From IMG/VR virus record IMGVR_UViG_3300023116_000004, positions 1 to 41,988 of that record: a stretch of 41,988 nt of DNA; one strand, 5' to 3'. A program made the position numbers and the translations under genes. The DNA comes from a virus. The notes under the pieces are model-generated. The model was given only the letters and a program-made list of their open reading frames with translations. It was not told the origin of the DNA and did no database searches. Below, one piece after another: positions 6,925 to 16,249 of this stretch (position 1 is its first letter; every line of letters begins with the position of its first letter).

Positions 6925-8754
6925 ATGTCGTATTCGGACAACTTCCCAGCCACTAGGCCAGTCTTTATGGCTGACTTTGCTAACGGTGGCAAAATCGACC
7001 CGAGGGCTACATTCACTCGCTCCGACACTCCCCCCACCTATGCTGCGCCATCGGCGGTGCATTACTGGTCGAACGAAAAACACCTGAGCAGTGAAAATAG
7101 AGTCACCAATAGCAATGACTTGAGCGATTGGGGCCGAGTAGACATAACTCGTACGCTCGGACAAGTTGGACCAGACGGGGCCAGCACCGCTGCTAAGTTG
7201 ACTGGGCAAGCTGGGACTGTTTTCAAAGCGATTCTCAATGCAACATTAGCTAACACGTCTGCGCAAACGATTTCATTTTTCGCCAAAGAAGACACTCATC
7301 GTTACATTCAAGTTTCAGTTAACGGCGACGCGACCAAGTTCGTTAACTTTGACCTCAACGGTTCTGGTGCTTACTCGGCAAATGGGTCGGGTGTGACAGC
7401 AAGCATAACCGCATCTGCTAACGGGTATTTGCGATGTGCAGTTAATTTAACTTTGCCTAATACAGCGGCTTACATTTCTCTGCAAGACAGCTTGTCGGCT
7501 GCACGTGAGGCGACCACTGCAAGCACCGGCAGCATTTATATATTCGGAGCGATGGCAACCACGCTCGGCGATGCGACAAACGTGGCAGCCTATGTTTCCA
7601 CTGGGTCACAAATTCATCGTGAGTATGCCCCGTCACTTAAATCGGTGACCACTGCTGGGCAACCCCGTTTTGAATACGACCCAGCGACTGATGGGCAATC
7701 TATGGGCATCCTCATTGAGGGGCAAGCCACAAACCTCAACCCGTATAGTGACGCACTGGCAAGCTGGACTACAAGCAGTGACGTGACGCTGACCAGCAAC
7801 GCCAGCCTTGGTCCTGATGGGACATTGGGCGCAGACCTAATGGTCGCCAACACCAACAACACAGGTCACTATGTTCGGTCTTCTGGAATCACTGTAAGTG
7901 CAAGCACAAGCTACACGTTGAGCGGGTATTTCAAGTCGGTTAACGGAGAAAAAGTGCGGCTAAGTTTTTTCCGCGGGTCTTCTCCGTATACAGGCGAAGC
8001 CAGTGTAAAGTTCACGTTAAGCGGAAGCGGCAGCGTTTCTGCGTCAACTGGAAGCGGGACTATCACCTCCGTGGGCAACGGTTGGTATAGATGCACTGCG
8101 ACTGGGACAGCCCTCACGACAAATTCATTAATTCAAGTCTCAACTGTAAGCACCGGAGACGCTCAAGACTACGCTGGAAACGCATACAACGGAGTCCTCT
8201 GCGCTGGAATTCAGTTTGAATCAGGCAGTCATTGCAGCAGTTTAATTTCAACTTCTGGCAGCACCGCGACGAGAGCCAGCGACAATCTCAGTGTTGCCAC
8301 CGCTGACATTACCGGTTTCAGCGAGGGTGTCGGGACTGTGGTTTACGAGACTGGAGGCGTGGCGAGTGCAACGGAAACCAACCAGCTAGGGTTTGGGCTG
8401 CGAGCGGATAGCGCCAATTTCTTCACGGCTGGGGTGAATAACGGAGGTGTTACAGATGCGTCGGTCAGGGTTTACTCCAAAACGTCCGATGGGGACCAAT
8501 CGTTTCTGAACCCCGGCACTGCTACGGTCGGCACAGGTTACAAGTTGGCGTGCCGATTTGAGCTGGACAACATAGCTGCCTCGATGAACGGAGGCACGGT
8601 CGTTAGCGATACGAGCGGCCAAGTTCCTGTTGGTGTTGACACGCTATGGGTGGGACAGCTTGCCGGCGACTACTATCTCAACTCAAATCTAAAGCGCATT
8701 GCCATCTACAACGAGGCACTAAGCGACACCAACCTCCAAGCCCTCACGTCCTAA
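6925..8754 (+). CDS. Large tail spike-like protein with carbohydrate-binding-type beta domains
   Basis: This 609-residue, beta-rich protein begins MSYSDNFPATRPVFMADFANG, followed by DPRATFTRSDTPPTYAA. That opening is seen in many phage proteins with sugar-binding modules. Two related beta-sandwich modules can be traced at about residues 65-205 and 265-435; each holds a region of the type WG..IT/WTTSSDVTLT.. followed by a YTLSGYFK- or TISFFAKE-like strand and a GWYRC- or GYLRC-like strand. The C-terminus (about 455-609), ending LKRIAIYNEALSDTNLQAL, resembles LamG/concanavalin-like domains. I infer a receptor-binding or adhesion role. No enzymatic motif is evident. Confidence 0.65.
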   Translation: MSYSDNFPATRPVFMADFANGGKIDPRATFTRSDTPPTYAAPSAVHYWSNEKHLSSENRVTNSNDLSDWGRVDITRTLGQVGPDGASTAAKLTGQAGTVFKAILNATLANTSAQTISFFAKEDTHRYIQVSVNGDATKFVNFDLNGSGAYSANGSGVTASITASANGYLRCAVNLTLPNTAAYISLQDSLSAAREATTASTGSIYIFGAMATTLGDATNVAAYVSTGSQIHREYAPSLKSVTTAGQPRFEYDPATDGQSMGILIEGQATNLNPYSDALASWTTSSDVTLTSNASLGPDGTLGADLMVANTNNTGHYVRSSGITVSASTSYTLSGYFKSVNGEKVRLSFFRGSSPYTGEASVKFTLSGSGSVSASTGSGTITSVGNGWYRCTATGTALTTNSLIQVSTVSTGDAQDYAGNAYNGVLCAGIQFESGSHCSSLISTSGSTATRASDNLSVATADITGFSEGVGTVVYETGGVASATETNQLGFGLRADSANFFTAGVNNGGVTDASVRVYSKTSDGDQSFLNPGTATVGTGYKLACRFELDNIAASMNGGTVVSDTSGQVPVGVDTLWVGQLAGDYYLNSNLKRIAIYNEALSDTNLQALTS

Positions 8755-8776
8755 GTAACAACTGACACTCAATCAC

Positions 8777-9109
8777 ATGTTTACCGATTATTATCTCAAA
8801 TTCGCAGACAAGGCCGAGGCTGACTCAGTGCTTTACACGGAGGTGCCGATCGCTTGGGACAACAGCGACCCGGAGAACCCGGTCGTCACCGAAACCGAGC
8901 AGCGGCAGAACTACCGAAACACGGATGTTCTTCCTCTGGTTGTAGATGTGCCGGGGCAATACGATGAAAACGGTCAGGAAACTGTGCCACCTCAATACGC
9001 CCTCGGCTACCACGTCAACATCCGTTGCCTAGACTCAGAGGACGGTGAGGCGCTGGAGGCTTACAAAGTCGATCCTGAACCCGTGACACCCGCGAGGGTG
9101 TGGGCCTGA
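8777..9109 (+). CDS. Hypothetical acidic protein after spike gene
   Basis: This 110-residue acidic protein begins MFTDYYLKFADKAEADSVLY and contains several short beta-type stretches. It follows the spike-like gene and its stop overlaps the next start (TGATG at 9107). It looks like the small conserved proteins that accompany fibre genes in other phages, but I do not recognise a family. Function unknown. Confidence 0.6.
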   Translation: MFTDYYLKFADKAEADSVLYTEVPIAWDNSDPENPVVTETEQRQNYRNTDVLPLVVDVPGQYDENGQETVPPQYALGYHVNIRCLDSEDGEALEAYKVDPEPVTPARVWA

Positions 9110-9402
9110 TGGCTAAGTCACCCAAAGCATCTATGAAATGCGGCCAGGTTAAGGCCAGCTCTCGCCCAGGGAAGAAAATCATGAAGTTGTATTGCCTTCC
9201 TGGAGGAGACAAGAAACTGGTTCATGCTGGGGCCAAGGGCTACGGAAACAACTACTCCAAGGCTGCACGTTCATCTTTTAAAGCACGGCACAAATGCAGT
9301 TCAGCCAAGCCTGGAACTGCTCGGCACTTAGCTTGCACTGAACTCTGGAAGTCTGGTGGCAGGAAGACCAGCAACCCTAAAGGAAGACAGGGGAAATACT
9401 AA
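9109..9402 (+). CDS. Hypothetical small basic Cys-containing protein
   Basis: This 97-residue strongly basic protein (N-terminus MAKSPKASMKCGQVK) contains Cys residues near positions 11, 29, 63 and 76 and a central region YGNNYSKAARSSFKARHKCSS. I chose the ATG at 9109 (TGATG overlap with the upstream stop) over the GTG-type start 9 bases earlier. Proteins of this pattern occur in marine and freshwater phages, as I remember, without known function. Nucleic-acid or metal binding would fit the composition but is not shown. Confidence 0.65.
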   Translation: MAKSPKASMKCGQVKASSRPGKKIMKLYCLPGGDKKLVHAGAKGYGNNYSKAARSSFKARHKCSSAKPGTARHLACTELWKSGGRKTSNPKGRQGKY

Positions 9403-9455
9403 TGGGCAAGGGAACTAAAAAGGGGGGCAAAAAGGGTGGCAAACGAGGCTACTGA
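9402..9455 (+). CDS. Possible 17-residue Lys/Gly peptide
   Basis: An ATG overlapping the upstream stop codon (TAATG) opens a short frame encoding MGKGTKKGGKKGGKRGY. It overlaps the holin-like gene by 20 nt. The stop-start overlap and repeated KGGK units make translation possible. It could equally be a leader that couples translation of the next gene. Evidence is weak. Confidence 0.3.
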   Translation: MGKGTKKGGKKGGKRGY

Positions 9456-9630
9456 TGCAATCAGGTTTCTGTGCATCGGGGCTATCGGTTGGACGGTGTC
9501 CTGGGCGGAGGGAATCGAGGATTGGGCTAGGCTAGGCATAGCCTTAGCAACTGCTGGTTACATGCTGGGCAAGTGCGTTGTGGTTTGGTCAAAAATTATT
9601 AAAGGAACAAAAGATGAAGAAAGCGATTGA
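9436..9630 (+). CDS. Small membrane protein, putative holin
   Basis: This 64-residue protein starts at a GTG. It has two hydrophobic segments (about residues 8-24 and 32-53) and a short charged C-terminus (KIIKGTKDEESD). That is the layout of a class II holin, which opens the inner membrane at the end of infection. It directly precedes and overlaps a lipoprotein gene, so the pair looks like a lysis cassette. The only peptidoglycan hydrolase I can identify (27344-27754) is elsewhere on the other strand. Any small membrane protein could look like this, so the call is moderate. Confidence 0.5.
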   Translation: MANEATDAIRFLCIGAIGWTVSWAEGIEDWARLGIALATAGYMLGKCVVVWSKIIKGTKDEESD

Positions 9631-10078
9631 GTTGGCCTTTTTTGTAAGTGCCGTCTACTTCCTCTCTGGCTGTAAGCAGCTAGAGACTGTCAGTGACAAG
9701 ATATATGATCCAGTCACCGCCACCAACACTGTCGAGACTCCAGAAGGCCCGGTTCAGGTTGTGTCCACAAACGGATATGTCGTTTCCCCTAAAGTCGCTT
9801 CCACTGTTTCATTGATTGGAGACTTCACTCCAGCCCCATACGGAGGACTTGTTGCAAACAGTGTGTTGGCGCTGCTTGGAATCTTCGCACACATCAAGGG
9901 GAAAAAGTGGAAAGGTGCTGCTGTTTCAGCAGTGTCCGCTGCTCAGGAGTTTAAGGAGCAGTTGTCCAAGCTGGATCAATCAATAGCACAAGAGGTAAAG
10001 TCCAAGGTTAGGGTAGAACAAAAGCTTGCAGGCACTCAGCCCATGATTCAGCAAGCCCTAAATCTCCTTGGCAAATGA
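9614..10078 (+). CDS. Lipoprotein with a second membrane segment, possible lysis/spanin-like protein
   Basis: The 154-residue product begins MKKAIELAFFVSAVYFLSGC, a type II signal peptide with lipobox LSGC and lipidated Cys20. I chose the ATG at 9614 because the signal peptide then starts the protein. A second hydrophobic segment lies at about residues 76-94, followed by a basic KGKKWKG turn and a helical, coiled-coil-like C-terminus. An N-terminal lipid anchor with another membrane segment is reminiscent of unimolecular spanins, though there the membrane helix is at the C-terminus. It overlaps the holin-like gene by 17 nt. Superinfection exclusion is another option. Confidence 0.5.
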   Translation: MKKAIELAFFVSAVYFLSGCKQLETVSDKIYDPVTATNTVETPEGPVQVVSTNGYVVSPKVASTVSLIGDFTPAPYGGLVANSVLALLGIFAHIKGKKWKGAAVSAVSAAQEFKEQLSKLDQSIAQEVKSKVRVEQKLAGTQPMIQQALNLLGK

Positions 10079-10081
10079 TTT

Positions 10082-11107
10082 ATGAAGCGAGCATGTCTGA
10101 GGGGGGTTGTAGATGGCTTTTCATCCTACAGCCTACATTTATTCCGAGTGGCAGAGGGTCTGGCCAAACTGGGTCGATACACAACAATTTATCCTGTATC
10201 GGCTGAGTTCGGGAGAGGCCCTATACCAAAACTGATCAGGGATTCCCTGGTCAGTCAGCCCCAACTGGAGGACTGGCAAATGATCATCCATTGTCCGTCC
10301 TTTTCCCCCAGAGGGGACAAGATGACTGTTTACAACACCATGTGGGAGACCTCTAGGTTGAACAAGGATGGTGTGATTAATCTGAATAACTCAGATCTGG
10401 TTGTGGTGCCTAGTGCATTCAATCAGATTTGTTTTAACGCTCAGGGGGTCAAGAGGCCCATGGTCAAGGTCCCCATGGGTATAGATACAGAGATGTATCG
10501 ATACACCCCTCCGGTGAAGAAAGATGTTTACATCTTCGGAACTGCTGGAAGGACTTTTGCTGGGGGCTGTAGGAAGGGTTTGCCTGAAGTGGTTGATGCC
10601 TGGAAGAAGGCATTCCCGAAAAGCAGGAAAGACGTAAGGCTATTGGTTAAGTGTCACCCTGATGACCCAGACATCGACATTGATGATCCCAGGATCAAGT
10701 TCAAGAAGGAGTTCTGGACTCGCAAGCAACTGGCTGACTGGTATGCAAACATTGATTGCTTTGTCAGTGCATCAAAAGGTGAGGGCTGGGGGTTGCATCA
10801 GCATGAGGCAATGGCCACGGGCAGAAGCGTCATCGCTGTTAACTACGGCGGGATAACTGAGTTTTTTGACGAAGGCGTTGGATACCCAGTTGACTATGAT
10901 TTGCAAGAGTCAGACGGGCATTATGACAACAGAGGTTTATGGGCTATAGCAAGACAAGCCAGTCTTGTTGACAGAATGCGAGAGGTATACAGTAACCGAA
11001 GGTCCGACAGGGAGCTAAAGGCGTCTGAGAGGGGTATGAAATTAAACTGGGATCATAGCAATCAGATCCTGGACAAGGTCCTGCAAAAGGCAGGGTTCTA
11101 CCATTGA
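10082..11107 (+). CDS. Glycosyltransferase, GT4-like (GT-B fold)
   Basis: This 341-residue protein has the C-terminal nucleotide-sugar site of family GT4: GEGWGLHQHEAMATGRSVIA at about residues 233-252, followed by NYGGITEFF. The acidic residue and E-x-x-x-x-x-x-E spacing of the GT-B active site are in place. Residues 110-170 (VVVPSAFNQICF, VPMGIDTEMY) are also typical of GT4. It should transfer a sugar from an activated donor; the acceptor is unknown. It lies inside the late operon between the lysis-type genes and the tail nozzle, so a virion protein or the cell envelope are the obvious candidate targets. Confidence 0.85.
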   Translation: MKRACLRGVVDGFSSYSLHLFRVAEGLAKLGRYTTIYPVSAEFGRGPIPKLIRDSLVSQPQLEDWQMIIHCPSFSPRGDKMTVYNTMWETSRLNKDGVINLNNSDLVVVPSAFNQICFNAQGVKRPMVKVPMGIDTEMYRYTPPVKKDVYIFGTAGRTFAGGCRKGLPEVVDAWKKAFPKSRKDVRLLVKCHPDDPDIDIDDPRIKFKKEFWTRKQLADWYANIDCFVSASKGEGWGLHQHEAMATGRSVIAVNYGGITEFFDEGVGYPVDYDLQESDGHYDNRGLWAIARQASLVDRMREVYSNRRSDRELKASERGMKLNWDHSNQILDKVLQKAGFYH

Positions 11108-13338
11108 GGCAGCATAGGACATACACTCAGAACGATGACGCTCCAATTACTGATGGCGACAATGGCTTTGTCGGTGTTGACATGCGGACTAGCCCTCATC
11201 TTCTGGCCCCAGGAATGGTCGCCGACGCTCGGAATGCAAGATTCCGATTTGGAGTTGCAGAACCCAGAAAAGGCGTCACGCCCGTAACGTGGGGCAATCT
11301 TACGGATGCCTGGGAGTGGCCAATTAATTGGGACGAAGGGGACATTGATTTTCGTGGCTTTCTCAGGGGAAATCTTGGAGATGTGTATGGTGTCGGTGTC
11401 TGGAATGACCCAAACGGAGTTGATTGGGTCCTAGTCGCCACCAGTGTAGACGACACAAATATTCTGCTGTATAGAATCAGGCCGGGGAACACTGCTGTCA
11501 GAGTTAAGTGTGCAGTTGACCTCACCGTTCCACCAACTCTTTACCAAGACGCTAACACGGAGGATGTATTTTGGTTCACCCAAGCCTTCGATAAGTGCAT
11601 CCTTTCCAGGGGAGACTCTGCCTCTCATTTGGTTCTAACTAATTTTGAAGAAGGATTTATTGAGGCCCCAGCGGCGTCTGGCGCGGGTGGGACGGAGAAC
11701 ATACCTAATGCAAAGTCCACCCTCTTTTTCCAGAATCGCCTGCTCGTTCCTCACAAACCTGCTCTGGGTTACAAGGCTGACCATGTCGCGGTTTCGGACA
11801 TACTTGATTATACGTCGTATGACCCGGTCTATGCTTCGTTTAAAATAAACCAAGGTGACTCTGACGGCATTGAGAGGCTCTTTAAGTTTAACGATCAGTC
11901 GGTCGTAGTATTTAAGACAACCAGCATTTATGCGGTCAGCAATCTGGTTGGTGACTGGGGGCAAAACGCAGTCCTGGATCAAGTGACAACTGAATTTGGC
12001 CTTGTAGGGCCTCGGTCAGTAGCTAACACAGGAGCCGATCTGTGGTTCCTTTCCCAGCGGGGGGTCGTATCGCTACGGCAGACTGAACAAAACAAGCTAC
12101 AGGGCGTCTCAGAGCCTATTAGCACCCCTCTACAGCCAGTCATTGACCGCATTGACATGTCCACCGCCAGGGACACTGCTTGTGCCGCTTATTGGCGGAA
12201 CAAATACTACTTGTCGGTGCCTCTTGACGGGTCCCAGCAGAACAATGCTGTTCTGGTCTACGATTTCCTGAACAAAGCGTGGAGTGGCTATGACGAAGGT
12301 GAAGCCATCAAGGTGAAGTATCTTTTTGTCGCAGACTTCCAGGGTAGCGAACAGCTCTACTACGTTAACTATGACGGTGTGGTTGGCCTGTATGAGTATG
12401 GGGAAACAGAATCTACTAATGAGTCTAGCCAGTCATTCACCTATGATGTCTTGGTCAGCAAGATCCCCGATGAAGGCAAAACACTTCAAGTCAATGGTGG
12501 AACAACAATCACTGCTAGTCGTGAGCGTGGAGTCATAGATGATGCTGATGTGGACATCTCTGGCGAATCTTCCTCGTTTATAGAGGAGATGACAGTCAAT
12601 ACGTATGATGACGAAGACGGGTGGCTTTGGGGGGTCGGTAATGATGAATCTGCTGATCCGTGCGTAATACCTGCTGACAACCTCTACCTAGGGTATGCAT
12701 CAGGAGACTGGACCCACGGTGTTGATGAAGTGCAGCAACTTGACTGTGGAGTCAGGTTCATTAACTCAACACCCATTCAGATCAAATCAAACGATCCGTA
12801 TGTGACAGTCATTAACGACAGGTTGATCCGAGTGGTCGATACACCTATTGACTTCATGGTGACCACCAGGGGTTATGGCTTTGCCTCTGGCAACAGGCGC
12901 AGGTTCCAAGAAACTCAAGTGTTCATTTCAACCTGGGATCCTCGCTACAAGGTGACGGCTATTGTTGATGGGGTGAAAGAAGAAACAGTTATCCTTGATG
13001 ACACCTCTTATTCGTTCCCAGACAGAACGAAATACATGACTTTCGGGATCGATGATTGGGACATTGGCAACCCTAACACCGACCACGAAAACCCAGGCAA
13101 AGAAGATTACTCTGTCATCCTCAACGCAACTGAACCAGGGGGAGGGACTCTTTTGGGTGCCGGCGGGATGCAGCTAGATCTCTATCAGTATTACACTCAC
13201 AAGCTGCGCGTTGATCGTCGCGGTGGTTATTTTCAAATCAAATTTCAAGGCCTAGAAGGTCGAATCAGAATACATTCAATAACTAGTGGATCCACCTCTG
13301 GACAACGCAGAGAAGGGGTTCACGGAGGAACTTGGTAA
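11104..13338 (+). CDS. Tail tubular protein B-like nozzle protein
   Basis: This 744-residue beta-rich protein resembles T7 gp12-type nozzles of short-tailed phages. Tell-tale parts are FVGVDMRTSPHLLAPGMVA (about residues 22-40), the repeated blade-like region with SIYAVSNLVGDWG and LWFLSQRGVVSL, and AYWRNKYYLSVPLDGSQQN (about 360-380), followed by VLVYDFLNKAWSGYD. The predicted start is a TTG overlapping the upstream stop; the next ATG (11181) would cut into the conserved N-terminus. The protein closes the lower end of the tail tube and joins it to the fibres. Confidence 0.8.
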   Translation: MRQHRTYTQNDDAPITDGDNGFVGVDMRTSPHLLAPGMVADARNARFRFGVAEPRKGVTPVTWGNLTDAWEWPINWDEGDIDFRGFLRGNLGDVYGVGVWNDPNGVDWVLVATSVDDTNILLYRIRPGNTAVRVKCAVDLTVPPTLYQDANTEDVFWFTQAFDKCILSRGDSASHLVLTNFEEGFIEAPAASGAGGTENIPNAKSTLFFQNRLLVPHKPALGYKADHVAVSDILDYTSYDPVYASFKINQGDSDGIERLFKFNDQSVVVFKTTSIYAVSNLVGDWGQNAVLDQVTTEFGLVGPRSVANTGADLWFLSQRGVVSLRQTEQNKLQGVSEPISTPLQPVIDRIDMSTARDTACAAYWRNKYYLSVPLDGSQQNNAVLVYDFLNKAWSGYDEGEAIKVKYLFVADFQGSEQLYYVNYDGVVGLYEYGETESTNESSQSFTYDVLVSKIPDEGKTLQVNGGTTITASRERGVIDDADVDISGESSSFIEEMTVNTYDDEDGWLWGVGNDESADPCVIPADNLYLGYASGDWTHGVDEVQQLDCGVRFINSTPIQIKSNDPYVTVINDRLIRVVDTPIDFMVTTRGYGFASGNRRRFQETQVFISTWDPRYKVTAIVDGVKEETVILDDTSYSFPDRTKYMTFGIDDWDIGNPNTDHENPGKEDYSVILNATEPGGGTLLGAGGMQLDLYQYYTHKLRVDRRGGYFQIKFQGLEGRIRIHSITSGSTSGQRREGVHGGTW

Positions 13339-13339
13339 C

Positions 13340-14497
13340 ATGCCCGATAGCACTAAAAACTTCAGTGTAGATTCAGTGAACGCGCCTATTGGCGAGTCTA
13401 CAGTAACGAGAACCGAGTTCATTGATGCGATTGAGCATCTGAACTATGCCGACGGAAACATTCGCTCGATAGACAACTTGAGCGGCACCTCTGGTTTTGT
13501 TCAGGTGGATGGGCTGGGAGCAGCTAACGTCAGAACTTTTGAGGCGACCACTGGCCTCGCGTGGTCAAATGAATCAGGTTCTGCTGGCAACCCATCTGTC
13601 AGAATTGGGGACCCACAGGCAGCTTGGCAGACGCTGAACGATGTTGAGACAGACCTAATTACCCTCGGCAAGCACGTAAGCTTCATCACTGGAGCATGGG
13701 CCTCTCCATATCTTCCAACACCAGAGCTTGGGGTCATCAACAGCAAGGTGATAATTAATTCATCTGCTTCCGATCTTGTCGTTTCATCATCAGACCTGCT
13801 GTCAGGAGAAACAACCTTCACGGTTCCAGCCAGAAGAAGTTTATCGCTGCATTCCGATCTTAACTCAAAGTGGGTGTTGGAGCAGACCAAACCAACAATC
13901 CCTAGCTTTGTTCCTGCTACCAATCCCTGGTACTTTGTTATGCAAAACCCTGGGGGAACATATGGATCAAGCGGAGACTTTGAAGATGGTTCTGGTGCTT
14001 TTACTGGTGTTGTCCAGACTGCCACATCCAAGACCTTGGCTGATTACGCAAACGATTATGAAATTAACAACCTGACCAATTTCATGTCATTAGCGGGAGC
14101 TTCATCTGGGATTGGTTCATCTTCTACTGGCGTTTTGGCTCAAACAGCATTTTCAAACAAAACAATTACGGATTCAATTATATCTGGAACTCAATCCGTA
14201 TTGACAAGTAAAGATCAAGTTTCAGCGATACATATCGCATACACTTTGTCTGGAGAACCGGGTCAAGGTGCAGGTGTTTTTTATGGTGACGCGGCAAATC
14301 CCTACTTCCCCGCTGCATATCACTTGCCAGCTTCGGGTGCCGGGAATCCTTGGTCGGTTTCTGGCTCGGCTGTGATACCTTGGATTGCAGATTCGTTCGT
14401 AATCAGACTGGCTTCCTTCGAGCCTCTTTTGGGAGTCTCAACCTTCACCACCGCCGCAATAAAGATCACTGGCTTCAGCACCAACCACTCCGCATAA
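13340..14497 (+). CDS. Hypothetical tail/fibre protein
   Basis: This 385-residue protein begins MPDSTKNFSVDSVNAPIG; I chose the ATG at 13340, 1 base after the upstream stop, over an in-frame start at 13286 inside the nozzle gene. Residues about 55-150 include NDVETDLITLGKHVSF and FTVPARRSLSLHSDLNSKWVLEQ, a strand pattern seen in fibre domains. The C-terminal half has many Ser, Thr and Gly. It lies between nozzle and another fibre-like gene. I infer a tail appendage part; no family recognised. Confidence 0.55.
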   Translation: MPDSTKNFSVDSVNAPIGESTVTRTEFIDAIEHLNYADGNIRSIDNLSGTSGFVQVDGLGAANVRTFEATTGLAWSNESGSAGNPSVRIGDPQAAWQTLNDVETDLITLGKHVSFITGAWASPYLPTPELGVINSKVIINSSASDLVVSSSDLLSGETTFTVPARRSLSLHSDLNSKWVLEQTKPTIPSFVPATNPWYFVMQNPGGTYGSSGDFEDGSGAFTGVVQTATSKTLADYANDYEINNLTNFMSLAGASSGIGSSSTGVLAQTAFSNKTITDSIISGTQSVLTSKDQVSAIHIAYTLSGEPGQGAGVFYGDAANPYFPAAYHLPASGAGNPWSVSGSAVIPWIADSFVIRLASFEPLLGVSTFTTAAIKITGFSTNHSA

Positions 14498-14498
14498 A

Positions 14499-15803
14499 AT
14501 GGCTATTACCTTCAATGTTCAGCCTGGATATCAGTTCAGCGCATCGGAACGAGTCACTTACTCAAAGCTCAACCTTCTAGGCACCCCTGGGATCAGCCTG
14601 CAAGGGACAGTGGACTCGTCAGAGATCACTGATGGAGCTGTTGAGACATCCAAGCTGCAAAACGGAATCGACATCAACAGCAAGATCAGCGACCACAATT
14701 TAGCCCTGACAAAGCTTGCCCAGGGGACGCATGGCCAAATTCTTTACTATGATGCCAATAGTGACTTGGTAACACTTCCCCCAGGCACGGATGGCTACTT
14801 CCTCAGGACTAAGGGTCCAGGAGCAGACCCTGAGTGGGCAGCACAGGCTGGTTTAAGTTCAGTGCCTTACACTAGCATTAGCACAAACGGCAATGACAAA
14901 TATTTAACCACTGACAGCTCTGGAAACATTGAGTGGATAGATAAGCCTGTCACAATATCTCAGCACACGTTTTACACGTCGAACAACGCTGAACACATAA
15001 GGGCAAACGATGGTTATGAGGAAGTTAGCATTGTCGACGGAACTGGTGCCGCCTATTCACCTGAACACCTAAGAGTAACCCTGTATTGCGAGACGAGCGA
15101 TGCCGAAACCGAGTATGACGCTGGAGATGAGTTGGAACTCGGTCACAACTTTTGGTCAGCACACAGTCAAAACCGAAATGCTGTGCTGGTTATTTACGAT
15201 GCCTCTGCTCAGAAAGTTAGAATTCAGTATCAATATAATTCAATATCAAATAGGTCTGGGGGCGATCTGCGTATACAGAATAAAAACACAGGCCAAGAAG
15301 TCACAGCAGACAGCACTGTTCTGGCAAACTTTAAGTTCAAGGTTCGGGCTTGGAAATCAGGCTTTGCTTCCTCTGGAACCAACGCAGGCCCACTAACCAG
15401 TGACCCTGGTTACTACTTCTCAGGCCTGTCTTCAGGAACTGCTGGTGACTACATTTTTGGAACAACAGCAGCAAGCAGGCAGGTGGTTTTCAATCACGGT
15501 CTAGGCAGCGTCCCCAAGCTCGTCCGATCAGTGCTTGTTGCCACAAGCGATGTCAGCGAGTTAGGCCTTGTTGCTGGAGACGAGGTGGACACCCGAAACA
15601 TAGTCTACTCCTATGACGATACTGAGTGGGACTTGGTCGCCACTAAAACAAACGCATCTCAGGTTAGACTCAATATGACTTTAGGGCTTTCTGGAACTAA
15701 GCAAAAAACAACTTGGATGTTCCATTCCAGCACCAACAACTTGACATACCTGACCAGCGACATGGCCAGCAAGATGAAGTTCAAGCTCTACGCTTGGAAG
15801 TGA
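14499..15803 (+). CDS. Fibre-like tail protein
   Basis: This 434-residue protein begins MAITFNVQPGYQFSASERVTY, followed by KLNLLGTPGISLQGTVDSSEITDGAVETSKL. The latter is a common fibre stem motif (SSEITDGAV..SKL). The rest has two similar C-terminal beta modules ending KFKVRAWKSGF (about residue 288) and MKFKLYAWK (the last 9 residues), so an internal duplication is likely. The start is 1 base after the upstream stop. It probably forms part of a fibre or the tail tip. Confidence 0.65.
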   Translation: MAITFNVQPGYQFSASERVTYSKLNLLGTPGISLQGTVDSSEITDGAVETSKLQNGIDINSKISDHNLALTKLAQGTHGQILYYDANSDLVTLPPGTDGYFLRTKGPGADPEWAAQAGLSSVPYTSISTNGNDKYLTTDSSGNIEWIDKPVTISQHTFYTSNNAEHIRANDGYEEVSIVDGTGAAYSPEHLRVTLYCETSDAETEYDAGDELELGHNFWSAHSQNRNAVLVIYDASAQKVRIQYQYNSISNRSGGDLRIQNKNTGQEVTADSTVLANFKFKVRAWKSGFASSGTNAGPLTSDPGYYFSGLSSGTAGDYIFGTTAASRQVVFNHGLGSVPKLVRSVLVATSDVSELGLVAGDEVDTRNIVYSYDDTEWDLVATKTNASQVRLNMTLGLSGTKQKTTWMFHSSTNNLTYLTSDMASKMKFKLYAWK

Positions 15804-16249
15804 TGCAGTTCGACACCTCCATAAAACCCGACTTCCTGCGCCTGACCAACAACAATGAACAGGCCTGGGACTTTGTGGAGTTGTTTGCCAAGTGGTCGCA
15901 CCAGATTGACGACATTGTTGATGGAGACAAAGACATCTCTGATGAGGAGATTGTCGAGATGCAGTTAGCCTGGATGATGGCTGTGTCAGGAAACCCTTTC
16001 TACCAAGCAAACCGGGCGTTCCTGATGCCACTGCTCATCATGTCTAGCAACGCATGGCTGGACGCTAACAAATGGGAAAAGAGCGAGGACAAAGTGCAAC
16101 AGTGCCATTCAGATGTCCTCAAGAGCCAATATCACGAAGTCATCTTCGCCTGTGTCTACCTGTGTGGTGGATGGAAATCATTAAGAGAATTTACTTCCCT
16201 ACACAGGGAATATCAAAAGGACAATTACTATGGGAATGTATTCACCTGA
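15803..16249 (+). CDS. Hypothetical helical protein before internal proteins
   Basis: This 148-residue protein begins MQFDTSIKPDFLRLTNNNEQ; I chose the ATG at 15803 because it overlaps the upstream stop as TGATG. It is predicted mostly helical, has acidic patches, and contains aromatic-rich parts (WDFVELFAKW, MQLAWMMAVSGNPFY). Small proteins like this often precede ejection protein genes in podoviruses. A chaperone or minor tail role is possible from position. Its end overlaps the next gene by 20 nt. Confidence 0.6.
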   Translation: MQFDTSIKPDFLRLTNNNEQAWDFVELFAKWSHQIDDIVDGDKDISDEEIVEMQLAWMMAVSGNPFYQANRAFLMPLLIMSSNAWLDANKWEKSEDKVQQCHSDVLKSQYHEVIFACVYLCGGWKSLREFTSLHREYQKDNYYGNVFT